In this document: positions 8,744 to 16,281 of the stretch, piece by piece
Layout of the letters: each line of letters starts with the position of its first letter
Position numbering within the stretch: position 1 is the first letter of the stretch
NCBI RefSeq assembly: GCF_016864555.1
Contig: NZ_CP044011.1
Coordinates: 4,173,501 to 4,237,500, forward strand
Source of the DNA: Sinorhizobium sp. BG8
GTDB lineage: Bacteria; Pseudomonadota; Alphaproteobacteria; Rhizobiales; Rhizobiaceae
Direction of reading: 5' to 3'
Length of the DNA stretch: 64,000 bases
Program-made: the position numbers and the translations under genes
Notes under the pieces: generated by a model
The model's database searches: none
Seen by the model: the letters and a program-made list of their open reading frames with translations, nothing else
Told to the model about the DNA's origin: nothing

Positions 8744-9154
8744 ATGAGCGAACAGACGGGCGAGACAGTCACGCTTTACCAGGCGATCGGCGGCGATGCT
8801 GCCGTACGCGCGCTGACAGAGCGTTTCTATGTTTTGATGGATACCCTGCCGGAAGCAGCCCGCTGCCGTGCGATACATCCGCCAGACCTCTCCGGCAGCC
8901 GCGAAAAGCTTTATGAGTATCTGAGCGGCTGGCTCGGCGGCCCTCCCCTCTACACGGACAAGCGTGGTCATCCGATGCTGCGCCGTCGTCACTTCGTCGC
9001 CCCCATCGGCCCTCAGGAACGTGACGAATGGCTTCTGTGCTTCACCCGCGCACTGGAAGAAACCGTACCTAGCGCCGAGTTGCGGAAGATCATCCTCGAG
9101 CCGGTGACACGCCTCGCCTACCACATGCAGAACAGCGAAGAGGATGCACCCTGA
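8744..9154 (+). CDS. Group II truncated hemoglobin
   Basis: From ATG 8744 the protein has 136 residues, the usual size of group II truncated globins. TLYQAIGGDAAVRALTERFY is the A/B-helix region with the conserved aromatic pair. YEYLSGWLGGPPLY and KRGHPMLRRRH give the E-F region with the proximal histidine near residue 65-75, and DEWLLCF supplies the conserved G-helix tryptophan. Such proteins bind oxygen or NO in the cytoplasm. A TTG at 8714 would add ten residues, but MSEQTGETVTLYQAIGG fits family N-termini better. The next gene overlaps its stop by one base (TGATG). Confidence 0.88.
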   Translation: MSEQTGETVTLYQAIGGDAAVRALTERFYVLMDTLPEAARCRAIHPPDLSGSREKLYEYLSGWLGGPPLYTDKRGHPMLRRRHFVAPIGPQERDEWLLCFTRALEETVPSAELRKIILEPVTRLAYHMQNSEEDAP

Positions 9155-9525
9155 TGACCTTATCGCCGGGACGTTCCCTTACCCTCTTCTCTGCAGGCCT
9201 GATGGGTATAGCAGGCGTCGTGAGTGCCGCAGCCGCGTCGCATGTGGGCGGTGACCCGCGCCTGCTCGCCGGAGTTTCGGCCATGTGCCTTGCACATGCT
9301 CCGGCGCTCATCGCCCTCTATGCTGCCTGGCCAAGCCTGCGCACTGCCCCGATCTCCGTGCTGCTCATTGCGGCCGGCACCGCACTCTTTGCCGGTGACC
9401 TGACGATGCGCCACTTCACCGGCGAGGGACTGTTTCCCATGTCGGCTCCAACCGGCGGCTTCATGATGATGGCCGGCTGGCTTGCGGTTTCCGCCGGCGC
9501 ACTGTTTGGCGAACGAAAGGGCTAA
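9154..9525 (+). CDS. DUF423-family inner-membrane protein
   Basis: This 123-residue protein has about four hydrophobic helices (residues 8-28, 40-58, 64-82, 98-117). The glycine/alanine-rich first helix and the overall layout match the small DUF423 (YgdD-like) family of unknown function. Its ATG overlaps the stop of the truncated hemoglobin gene, so the two are translationally coupled. Nothing in the sequence indicates a substrate. The family call rests on size and hydrophobic pattern. Confidence 0.7.
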   Translation: MTLSPGRSLTLFSAGLMGIAGVVSAAAASHVGGDPRLLAGVSAMCLAHAPALIALYAAWPSLRTAPISVLLIAAGTALFAGDLTMRHFTGEGLFPMSAPTGGFMMMAGWLAVSAGALFGERKG

Positions 9526-9558
9526 TCCGCCGGTTCTGATTTCGGCTGCAGAGCACGC

Positions 9559-9936
9559 TCAGGCTCCGCCCGGCACGCGCCCGAAACGCAGAAGGTTGCC
9601 ATGGGGGTCGTGGACATAGAATTCCTCCATGTTCCACGGCCTGATGCTGAGCTCGCTGAGACGCTCAACGCCGCGCGCACTGAATTCGCGGTGCAGGTCG
9701 ACGATCCCGCCCCCGCGCAAGTAAACGGACGTGTTCTCGCAGAGGCTGCGATTGTCGGTGAGCCAGAAATGCAGCTCGATGCCGTCGCGCCGCAGGATCA
9801 GGTAGTCATGAGCCTCGTAGACCGTTGCGGTGAAGCCGAGCTTTGAGCAATAGAAGGCCTGCGTCTCCTGAAGATCAAGGGATGGCAGGACTGGCAGTGC
9901 CTCGACCCTGTCTTCGATGGGCCCGCTCACGCTCAC
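9559..9936 (-). CDS. Glyoxalase/bleomycin-resistance-fold (VOC) protein
   Basis: I start this 125-residue protein at GTG 9936, which overlaps the upstream hmuQ stop as GTGA; the longer ATG frame would lie wholly inside hmuQ. The beta-alpha-beta-beta-beta pattern of the vicinal oxygen chelate fold is visible: ALPVLPSLDLQETQAFYCSKLGF, then RDGIELHFWLTDN, and a C-terminal WNMEEFYVHDPHGNLLRFG. VOC proteins include dioxygenases, glyoxalases and antibiotic-binding proteins, and which applies here is unclear. It is the last gene of an iron-box operon, which is unusual company for this family. Confidence 0.82.
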   Translation of the reverse strand: MSVSGPIEDRVEALPVLPSLDLQETQAFYCSKLGFTATVYEAHDYLILRRDGIELHFWLTDNRSLCENTSVYLRGGGIVDLHREFSARGVERLSELSIRPWNMEEFYVHDPHGNLLRFGRVPGGA

Positions 9937-10247
9937 GCCCCTTCGATGACCGAGAAGCCTTCGAACTTCGGCGGTCCCATGTACATGGAGAGATTGCCCG
10001 CCGCGTTCCTGTGGGCCTGCCGGAAGTTCTCCGATTTCGTCCAGGCCACGAAATCGTCCCTGGATGCCCACACCGAATGAGAAGCGAAGAGGGTGTAGCC
10101 GGCCTCGGCCGCCGTATCGCCCCTCAAGAGCTTGAACTCTTTGAAGCCGGGCTGCCCTTCCAGGCTGGAGTCGCGGGTCTGCCAGACCCTTTGAAACGCC
10201 TCCTCCTGGCCGATGACAATCTTGAACCGGTTCATCGCGATATACAT
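9933..10247 (-). CDS. hmuQ: Heme-degrading monooxygenase, IsdG/HmuQ type
   Basis: This 104-residue ABM-fold protein carries the IsdG-family catalytic set: Asn6 in MYIAMNRFKI, Trp69 in DDFVAWTKSENF, and His79 in FRQAHR. The Trp-His spacing of ten matches IsdG. FKEFKLLRGD is also conserved. HmuQ-type enzymes of rhizobia open the heme ring to release iron in the cytoplasm. It is in an operon with a DUF2325 gene under a candidate iron box and lies 3 kb from hmuSTUV. GGGAGG is a clear ribosome site before the ATG. Confidence 0.88.
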   Translation of the reverse strand: MYIAMNRFKIVIGQEEAFQRVWQTRDSSLEGQPGFKEFKLLRGDTAAEAGYTLFASHSVWASRDDFVAWTKSENFRQAHRNAAGNLSMYMGPPKFEGFSVIEGA

Positions 10248-10269
10248 TTCACACCCTCCCGGGATGCGC

Positions 10270-10551
10270 TCAGACGGAATCCTTCCGCCGGATCCCTGCC
10301 GGCGCAGCTTGCGGGAAGGCTACGACATTGTCCTGCTGTGGTTCAAGGTCGAGGCCATCAGACTCGAATGGCAGTCCGCGGCCCGGAAGGCGCGTTTCCC
10401 ATGTCGGAAACTCGACGACATTCGGATTCTGCTCGAGCATTTCCGCCCGCCGCGTCATCAGGGCGTAGAGCTCGGGCAGCAGACCGTCGCCATTTTGCGC
10501 GGCCAGCTTGTGAAGCCCGATCATCATGAAGCCATCTGGTCTTTCATTCAC
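10270..10551 (-). CDS. Hypothetical protein in heme-oxygenase operon
   Basis: This 93-residue protein starts at GTG 10551, which overlaps the DUF2325 stop as GTGA. The longer ATG frame at 10671 would run deep into DUF2325 and is unlikely. I do not recognise the family. It has an N-terminal helix (GLHKLAAQNGDGLLPELYALMTRRAEML), then a proline-rich tail (VVEFPTWETRLPGRGLPFES, later DNVVAFPQAAPAG) with two similar VVEFP/VVAFP segments. No signal peptide, membrane segment or metal motif is visible. Its tight coupling between DUF2325 and HmuQ suggests a role in the same iron or heme response. Confidence 0.6.
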   Translation of the reverse strand: MNERPDGFMMIGLHKLAAQNGDGLLPELYALMTRRAEMLEQNPNVVEFPTWETRLPGRGLPFESDGLDLEPQQDNVVAFPQAAPAGIRRKDSV

Positions 10552-11168
10552 TGGACAGAATCTCCCTGGCTGAGACTTTGGAGGGCGCGCTCGAAGCTGG
10601 ACTTGCTGCCGTTGCGAAGCGGGACGAAAGCCTTTTCCCACTTCTTGCAACCCGTCTTCACGCGCAGACACGCATCGTGGCTGATGCAGTCGATGGGGCA
10701 GAATACGCAGTCGACGGATGGCAGCACGTTGTCGATCCGCGAGACCGCTTCGCGCAGGCCGCCGTCATGGTGGATGAGGTTGGCGCCGTAGGAACTGGCG
10801 ATCTGGCGCAGATGCGCAACCTGGCAGTCGCGTCCGCCGACGTAAAGGAAACTCCGCCCTTCAAGCGCCTGCTTGTCGCTGGCGCTCACCTGCTCCTCAC
10901 GAGCCCTGGCCTGTTGTCTCTGCTTCTCCCGCATGGCTTTTCTCTCCGCTTCCCCGTGACGCCGCTTGACGCGCGTGACCTCTACGGTCCGCGGTTGCCG
11001 GGCTGGCGTTTGCTCCGGGCTCTTCACCTGAGGTCTGGCTGTTTCCGATGCGCCGAACCGGGCCTTGAGTTCGGCCACTTCCCGCTCGAGCTGCGCAATG
11101 CGCCTGTCGCGCTCGGCGATCGCCGCCCTGAGGGCCGCATTCACGCGACTTTCACTCTCACTCAACAT
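10548..11168 (-). CDS. DUF2325 domain-containing protein
   Basis: This 206-residue cytoplasmic protein has three parts. Residues 5-40 form a likely coiled coil (ERDRRIAQLEREVAELKARF). Residues 45-100 are charged and low in complexity. Residues 103-190 match the DUF2325 pattern with FLYVGGRDCQVAHL, NLIHHDGGLREA and a cysteine cluster CVFCPIDCISHDAC. The family has no firm biochemical role; the cysteines and the iron-box promoter suggest redox or metal sensing, which is inference. ATG 11168 follows an AAGGA ribosome site. It leads a four-gene operon with an unknown gene, hmuQ and a VOC protein. Confidence 0.82.
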   Translation of the reverse strand: MLSESESRVNAALRAAIAERDRRIAQLEREVAELKARFGASETARPQVKSPEQTPARQPRTVEVTRVKRRHGEAERKAMREKQRQQARAREEQVSASDKQALEGRSFLYVGGRDCQVAHLRQIASSYGANLIHHDGGLREAVSRIDNVLPSVDCVFCPIDCISHDACLRVKTGCKKWEKAFVPLRNGSKSSFERALQSLSQGDSVQ

Positions 11169-11251
11169 GCATCCGTCCTTGTTGCTGTGCACCGGTGTCA
11201 TTGGTCGAGGCGGACCTTACAAAACATGAGTATTGGAGTAAAGTATAAACA

Positions 11252-11266
11252 TGATAAAAAAACTCA
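11252..11266. promoter_or_regulatory. Candidate iron-responsive (IRO/RirA) box, DUF2325-hmuQ operon
   Basis: On the minus strand TGAGTTTTTTTATCA matches the TGA-N9-TCA pattern of rhizobial IRO boxes recognised by RirA. A TATACT box (11242-11247) just downstream is a plausible -10 for the operon starting at 11168. The match is short, so support comes mainly from position and the heme genes it precedes. Confidence 0.6.
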
Positions 11267-11279
11267 TATTTATACGCAC

Positions 11280-11303
11280 AAAAACGCCCCACGTCGGGGG
11301 CGT
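11280..11303 (-). terminator. Rho-independent terminator of tonB
   Basis: Read on the minus strand, ACGCCCC-CGACGT-GGGGCGT forms a 7-base GC-rich stem with a 6-base loop, followed by a run of Ts. It begins 13 bases after the tonB stop and insulates the downstream DUF2325 operon promoter. Confidence 0.85.
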
Positions 11304-11315
11304 AATGGAGACCGG

Positions 11316-12224
11316 TTAGTTGAAGACGATGGGAACGTTGAAGGACCAGGACGCGCGCCCGGCGTCCTCCGGAATCTTCGGGAAGGGCCCGGCCCGGCGA
11401 ACCGCATCGATCGCCGCCTTGTCGAGCGAGGCAAAGCCGGAACTTCTCGACACCCGGATATTGCCGGCCTGGCCGCCGGAGGACACCACGAAGCTCACGA
11501 CAACGCTGCCGCTGTCACCACCGGGGACGCGCCGCTTTGCGCGGTTGATCTTGTTGCGAACCTTGCCCGGATAGTTGCTGACCGCCGCATTGCCGGCGCT
11601 CGACGAATTGCCGCGCTTCTGGCCTCCCAGGGAGGCGGTCTTCACATCCTCCGAGCCGTCCACCTGTCCCTTGGCGGCATTGGCCTTGCTTTGGCCCTTC
11701 TCGCCCGCCTTCTGGGTGATTTTCGGCTTGCGCTTCGGCTCGACCTTCTTGACCGGCTCTTCCTTCTTGACCTCGGGAACGGGCTGGAGAGCCTCGACAG
11801 GTTCGTCCTCGATGATCTCAGGCTTGATTTCAGGAATTGGAATGGCCGCGATCTCGACTTCGGCTCCCGGAACGATCAGTTCCTCGATCGGCTCGGCGGC
11901 AACGGGCTCCATGTCGATCGGCTGCTGCGGATCGACCGGCAGCGGCTCGATCTCGGTCGGAACGGCCTCGGCAACCTCCTGGACGACCGGCTGCACCTCA
12001 TCGGGGAGGATCTCCTCCGGCTTGACGATATCCTGCGGGTTTCCGGACTCGAGGGCCTCGAAGGCTCCGTTGCCGAGCATCGCCACTTCGGCGACCACGC
12101 CGCCGGCGATGAGCGCCTCTTCCTGCTCGGGCTCGGGCGTCATGGTCAGAATAGCGGCAGCGCCCGCGTGGCCAAGCAGCGACAGCACGATTGCTCCGCT
12201 CCAGATCACCCTGCTTCCGATCAT
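11316..12224 (-). CDS. tonB: TonB energy-transducing protein
   Basis: This 302-residue protein has TonB architecture. A signal-anchor helix at about 7-28 (IVLSLLGHAGAAAILTM) is followed by a long Pro/Glu- then Pro/Lys-rich periplasmic linker (30-185, including KKEEPVKKVEPKRKPK). The C-terminal TonB domain (215-302) contains SNYPGKVRNKINRAKR, SGGQAGNIRVSRSSGFASLDKAAIDAVR and the terminal SWSFNVPIVFN. It transmits proton-motive force to outer-membrane receptors; the surroundings make a heme or siderophore receptor likely, though none is in this window. It lies 64 bases after a secreted-protein gene and is probably co-transcribed with it. Confidence 0.92.
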   Translation of the reverse strand: MIGSRVIWSGAIVLSLLGHAGAAAILTMTPEPEQEEALIAGGVVAEVAMLGNGAFEALESGNPQDIVKPEEILPDEVQPVVQEVAEAVPTEIEPLPVDPQQPIDMEPVAAEPIEELIVPGAEVEIAAIPIPEIKPEIIEDEPVEALQPVPEVKKEEPVKKVEPKRKPKITQKAGEKGQSKANAAKGQVDGSEDVKTASLGGQKRGNSSSAGNAAVSNYPGKVRNKINRAKRRVPGGDSGSVVVSFVVSSGGQAGNIRVSRSSGFASLDKAAIDAVRRAGPFPKIPEDAGRASWSFNVPIVFN

Positions 12225-12288
12225 GGCATCACCTGTCTATTTGCATTGCCGCCCGGAATTCATTCCGGCGCTGTCTCGCTTTGTCCGC

Positions 12289-12723
12289 TCACCCTTCAAA
12301 GGTGGCGGTGGTGTTGGAACGGGTAACGAGGCCCGTCGCGCATGCGTCCTTGGCCAGCCCCTCGCCTTCGCAGACCGGGGCGTCGTTGATCAGGAGGCGC
12401 TTCACCGCCTCGCATTTCGTCCCAGGCAGATCGAACTGGCGCACCTTGGTCTTGCCGAGCGGAAGATCGCGGAAATCGAGAACCACCATGCGCTCGACGG
12501 TTCCCTTCTCGTTGAAGATCACAAACTCGAAGGAAACGCGGGAAATCGCCCGCTCGAGATGGTTGCCCGCAACGAAGGTGAAGAGACATCCCTTCTGGGA
12601 AGGCGCCAGAGTGTTGAGCTCGACTTCGAGCGCCGCCTTCGCGGGAGCCGGCTCCTGCGCCACCGCGGGCACAACCAGACCCAGCAATGCCGCAGCCACA
12701 ACCACTCCTCGGAACGCAATCAT
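12289..12723 (-). CDS. Secreted hypothetical protein upstream of tonB
   Basis: From ATG 12723 this protein has 144 residues with a clear signal peptide (RGVVVAAALLGLVVPAVAQ, cleavage after about residue 22). The mature part is rich in beta strands, with SQKGCLFTFVAGNHLERAISRVSFEFVIF, and has four cysteines that could form disulfides. I do not recognise a characterised family. Position upstream of tonB and opposite hmuS, with an iron box in the shared intergenic region, implies iron-regulated expression and a periplasmic role. An AAAGG ribosome site supports this start over the longer frame from 12780. Confidence 0.72.
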   Translation of the reverse strand: MIAFRGVVVAAALLGLVVPAVAQEPAPAKAALEVELNTLAPSQKGCLFTFVAGNHLERAISRVSFEFVIFNEKGTVERMVVLDFRDLPLGKTKVRQFDLPGTKCEAVKRLLINDAPVCEGEGLAKDACATGLVTRSNTTATFEG

Positions 12724-13115
12724 CTGACTTAACCTTTCAAAACGTCGCCCGGCGGTTTGCGGCCGCCCCTGGCCGGCCAATGGGGCGCGGCTTTCTTCGC
12801 CCGGGCATCTTTCCGGCTATCGAGTGCGCAAGGCCATAGCTGCGCAACAATCAAACCGAGCGTGCATCCGGTATTGCCTCCTTAAATAAATATGAGTAAG
12901 TAAGTCAAGATAGATATTGGGCGCGAGGCGGCAAATATCTGTTCCAACTTGTGAATTTGGATGAATGTGGAAGCGGCGATGGGAGGAAGCTCTCGGATGC
13001 GACAAGAAGAGTTTGCTTGCCGGCGTTCCACCTGCGGATACCGCTGTCCATCCGGTTTGCAGCACGCCCGACGCCACATTTTCAGAGCCAACGGATTTAA
13101 CCGCATAGGGACCAC
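12724..13115. other. Divergent regulatory region between tonB operon and hmuSTUV
   Basis: This 392-base gap holds the iron box at 12893-12907 and AT-rich promoter sequence around it. A 52-codon frame (12961-13119) ends in TGA overlapping the hmuS ATG, but it lacks a good ribosome site and does not look like HmuP/HemP. No terminator or repeat is evident. Confidence 0.5.
12893..12907. promoter_or_regulatory. Candidate IRO/RirA box between tonB operon and hmuS
   Basis: TGAGTAAGTAAGTCA is an exact TGA-N9-TCA match. A minus-strand TTGACT (12903-12908) overlaps it and could be the -35 of the secreted-protein/tonB operon. Its position between divergent iron genes would allow one repressor to control both directions. 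Confidence 0.68.
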
Positions 13116-14171
13116 ATGACCGACAACAAACGCCCCAGCCCCGACGAGATTCGCGCCTTCCGTGCCGAGAACCCCAAAATGCGCGAGCGCGACATCGCGG
13201 CCCAGCTTGGCATATCCGAAGCAGCCCTGGTCGCTGCCGAGGTCGGCCTCACCGCGGTCCGCATCGACGGCGGCGCCAACCGGTTTCTTGAACGCGCCGA
13301 AGCACTTGGCGAGATCATGGCGCTGACGCGCAACGAAAGCGCCGTGCACGAGAAGATCGGCGTCTTCGAAAAGATCAACACCGGTGCGCATGCCTCGATC
13401 GTGCTCGGCGAAAACATCGACCTGCGGATCTTCCCGGGACAGTGGGCCCACGGCTTTGCGTTCACGAAGACGGACGGCGAAGAGGTCAGGCGCAGCCTGC
13501 AGTTCTTCGACAAGACGGGCAATGCGGTCCACAAGGTTCACCTGCGCCCCGCCTCCAACCTTGCGGCTTACGAATCCATCGTTGCCGACTTCCGCCTCGA
13601 GGACCAGTCGCGCGAATTCATCGAGGAGCTTCCGACGGCGAAGCAAGCCGACGAGAACGGTCCCGTCGACGTCGATGCGCTTCGCGACAACTGGAGCCGC
13701 ATGACCGACACTCACCAGTTCTTCGGCATGTTGAAGAAGCTCAAGATCGGCCGCCAGGATGCCGTACGCAGCGTCGGTCCCGACTTTGCATGGCAGGTGA
13801 AGAGCGATGCGGTGGCGACCATGATGCATGGCGCCGCTGCGCGCGCGACCGAGATCATGTGCTTCGTCGGCAACGACGGTACGATCCAGATCCACACCGG
13901 CAAGGTTGAGAAAGTCGAGCCGATGGGCCCCTGGCTGAACGTGATGGATCCGACCTTCCATCTCCATCTTCGCATGGACCACATCACCGAATGCTGGGTC
14001 GTGCGCAAGCCGACCGTCGACGGCCATGTGACATCGCTTGAAGCCTACGATGCGGCCGGAGAGATGGTCATCCAGTTCTTCGGCAAGCGCAAGGAAGGCA
14101 AGACCGAGCTCGCCGAATGGCGGGAAATCCTCGACGGACTGCCACGCCACGAAGACGTCGCAGCCGCCTGA
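13116..14171 (+). CDS. hmuS: Hemin-degrading/heme-chaperone protein HmuS
   Basis: This 351-residue cytoplasmic protein has the two related halves of the HmuS/HemS/ChuX family: about residues 25-175 (starting AQLGISEAALVAAEVG, with GAHASIVLGENIDLRIFPGQWAHGF) and 190-345 (TDTHQFFGMLKKLKIGRQDAVR, with MDHITECWVVRKP and FFGKRKEG). HmuS receives imported heme and takes part in its breakdown. It is the first gene of hmuSTUV, with hmuT starting 20 bases later, and follows an IRO-type box about 210 bases upstream. Confidence 0.95.
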   Translation: MTDNKRPSPDEIRAFRAENPKMRERDIAAQLGISEAALVAAEVGLTAVRIDGGANRFLERAEALGEIMALTRNESAVHEKIGVFEKINTGAHASIVLGENIDLRIFPGQWAHGFAFTKTDGEEVRRSLQFFDKTGNAVHKVHLRPASNLAAYESIVADFRLEDQSREFIEELPTAKQADENGPVDVDALRDNWSRMTDTHQFFGMLKKLKIGRQDAVRSVGPDFAWQVKSDAVATMMHGAAARATEIMCFVGNDGTIQIHTGKVEKVEPMGPWLNVMDPTFHLHLRMDHITECWVVRKPTVDGHVTSLEAYDAAGEMVIQFFGKRKEGKTELAEWREILDGLPRHEDVAAA

Positions 14172-14191
14172 ACAAGGTGACAGAGGGACAA

Positions 14192-15148
14192 ATGATGAGC
14201 ATTCGTTTCGAATTCCGCCGCTCTCGCAGCAGGGCGACGGCCCTTGCCGTGTTCGCGCTCGCCGCGCCCTTCGTCCTGCCGCTCGCGGCCGGCGAGACAA
14301 TCGGTCCCGTCGCAGTCGCTCATGCCGAAGAGCAGCAGAAGATCGATACCTCGCGCCTCGTCTCGATCGGCGGGGCGGTCACCGAGATCGTCTATGCACT
14401 CGGTGAAGAGGGCCGCCTGGTGGCTCGCGATTCCACGAGCACCTTCCCGGAAGCGGCCGCAGCGCTTCCGGACGTCGGCTACATGCGCGCCCTCTCGCCG
14501 GAAGGCGTGATCGCGACCAACCCGACCGCCATCCTGGCGGTCGAGGGAAGCGGCCCGCCCGATGCACTCCAGGTCCTGAAGAGCGCGGGCATTCCCTTTG
14601 AAACCGTACCCGAGGGCTACGACCGCGACGCGATCGTTCGCAAGATCGAGACCGTCGGCAACTTCCTCGGCGTTTCCGACAAGGCAAAGGCTCTGGCCGA
14701 TAAAGTCGCGGCGGAGATCGATGCCGCGACGGCCGACTCGGCCAAGCGCGAGGACAAGGATCGCAAGCGCGTTCTCTTTGTTCTGAGCTTCCAGAACGGA
14801 AAGGTCATGGCGGCCGGTGCCCATACGGCAGCGGATGGGATCCTGAAACTCTCGGGTGTCGTCAACGCCACCGAGGGAGCATTCCAGGGCTACAAGCCGC
14901 TGTCCGACGAGGCGATCGTCGAAGCCAAGCCGGATGTCATCATGCTGATGACCCGCGAGGGCATGCATGGAGGCACGGACGAAGAACTGTTCGCGCATCC
15001 GGCATTCGCATTGACCCCGGCTGCCAAGACCAAGTCGGTCATCCGCATGAACAGCCTGCACCTGCTCGGCTTCGGCCCGCGCACGGCAACGGCGATCCGC
15101 GATCTGAACGCGGCAGTCTACGGCAAATCCGGTAATGTCTCTCAGTGA
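14192..15148 (+). CDS. hmuT: Periplasmic hemin-binding protein HmuT
   Basis: From ATG 14192 this protein has 318 residues with a long signal peptide (twin-arginine-like RRSRSRATALAVFALAAPFVLPLAAG, then a mature start near AEEQQKIDTS). The mature protein is a type III helical-backbone binding protein: RLVSIGGAVTEIVYALGEEGRLVARDSTSTFP, DVGYMRALSPEGVIATNP, and YKPLSDEAIVEAKPDVIMLM. It carries heme from the outer-membrane receptor to HmuUV. GAGGGACA precedes the ATG, so the longer frame from 14117, inside hmuS, was rejected. It overlaps hmuU by 14 bases. Confidence 0.93.
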   Translation: MMSIRFEFRRSRSRATALAVFALAAPFVLPLAAGETIGPVAVAHAEEQQKIDTSRLVSIGGAVTEIVYALGEEGRLVARDSTSTFPEAAAALPDVGYMRALSPEGVIATNPTAILAVEGSGPPDALQVLKSAGIPFETVPEGYDRDAIVRKIETVGNFLGVSDKAKALADKVAAEIDAATADSAKREDKDRKRVLFVLSFQNGKVMAAGAHTAADGILKLSGVVNATEGAFQGYKPLSDEAIVEAKPDVIMLMTREGMHGGTDEELFAHPAFALTPAAKTKSVIRMNSLHLLGFGPRTATAIRDLNAAVYGKSGNVSQ

Positions 15149-16256
15149 CACTATGAAGCAAGGGACCTCGCTCAAGGGTGCGGCCCGACGCCTCGCCGGC
15201 AGGCATGCACAAGGCGACAGGAGCGCGATCGCAAAGGCGACCGTACTCCTGCTCGCAATCCTCGGCGTGGTGGTATTTCTCTATTCCATGACGACAGGTG
15301 CGTCCGGCGCCTCGGCCTGGGACGTGATGACGTCGCTCCTCTCCGGGGGCTCGCTCTCGGACCTCGACGCGCGCGACCGTATCATCGTTCTGGACATACG
15401 CCTGCCGCGTGCCGTGCTCGGCGTGCTGATCGGCGCCGCATTGGCTATTTCCGGCACGGTCATGCAGGGTCTGTTCCGCAATCCGCTTGCCGACCCCGGC
15501 CTCATCGGCGTCTCTTCAGGTGCCGCTCTCGGCGCCGTCGCCATGATCATCTTCGAGAGCACGCTGCCCGCTGGCGTGGTCGCAGTCATCGGCGCTTTCG
15601 CCCTCCCCCTTGCCGCATTCGTCGGCGCACTCGTCTCGACGCTGCTGCTCTACCGGATAGCCACCCTGAACGGCCAGACATCCGTCGCGACCATGCTTCT
15701 GGCCGGCATCGCCATCGCCGCCCTGGCCATCGCGATCACCGGTATCCTCATCTACATGGCGGATGACAAGCAGCTGCGTGACATCACCTTCTGGAATCTC
15801 GGCTCGCTCTCGGGCATCACCTGGAGCAAGGTTCTTACCGCCGGGCCCATCATTGCCGTCTCGCTGATCGTCATTCCCATGCTGGCGCGCGGGCTGAATG
15901 CGATCACGCTGGGCGAAGCCACTGCCTATCACATGGGTGTCTCGGTCCAGCGCCTGAAGAACGTCGCGATCGTCGCAGTTGCCGCCGCGGTCGGAGCATC
16001 TGTCGCCGTCAGCGGCGGCATCGGCTTTGTCGGCATCATCGTGCCGCACATGCTGCGGCTCGTGATCGGACCGGATCATCGGTACCTGTTGCCGGCATCG
16101 GCGTTGCTTGGCGGCATCCTGCTGCTCGTCGCCGACATGATTGCGCGTGCGATCGTCGCTCCCGCGGAATTGCCGATCGGCATTATCACCGCGCTCGTCG
16201 GAGCACCGTTCTTCCTCTGGATCCTCTTGCGGGGCCGCGCCGCACACGGTCTGTGA
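15135..16256 (+). CDS. hmuU: Hemin ABC transporter permease HmuU (FecCD family)
   Basis: This 373-residue protein has about nine or ten membrane helices of the FecCD/BtuC type. Family signatures are RLPRAVLGVLIGAALAISGTVMQGLFRNPLADPGLIGVSSGAALGA (with the conserved NPLADPGLIG) and GFVGIIVPHMLRLVIGPDHRYLLPASAL. It forms the inner-membrane heme channel with HmuV. The start could be ATG 15135, overlapping hmuT, or ATG 15153; both give the same membrane core. Confidence 0.94.
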   Translation: MSLSDTMKQGTSLKGAARRLAGRHAQGDRSAIAKATVLLLAILGVVVFLYSMTTGASGASAWDVMTSLLSGGSLSDLDARDRIIVLDIRLPRAVLGVLIGAALAISGTVMQGLFRNPLADPGLIGVSSGAALGAVAMIIFESTLPAGVVAVIGAFALPLAAFVGALVSTLLLYRIATLNGQTSVATMLLAGIAIAALAIAITGILIYMADDKQLRDITFWNLGSLSGITWSKVLTAGPIIAVSLIVIPMLARGLNAITLGEATAYHMGVSVQRLKNVAIVAVAAAVGASVAVSGGIGFVGIIVPHMLRLVIGPDHRYLLPASALLGGILLLVADMIARAIVAPAELPIGIITALVGAPFFLWILLRGRAAHGL

Positions 16257-16281
16257 AGACCGCGCGGCGACTGGAGTGCAC

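Noticed and set aside
10578-12326. 582-codon plus-strand open frame
   Set aside because: It runs antisense to DUF2325 and tonB, both supported by motifs, ribosome sites and a terminator. Its composition mirrors the tonB repeats (Leu/Asp/Arg-rich), as expected for a GC-rich shadow frame.
12882-14300. 472-codon minus-strand open frame
   Set aside because: It is antisense to hmuS and has no recognisable domain; hmuS is certain.
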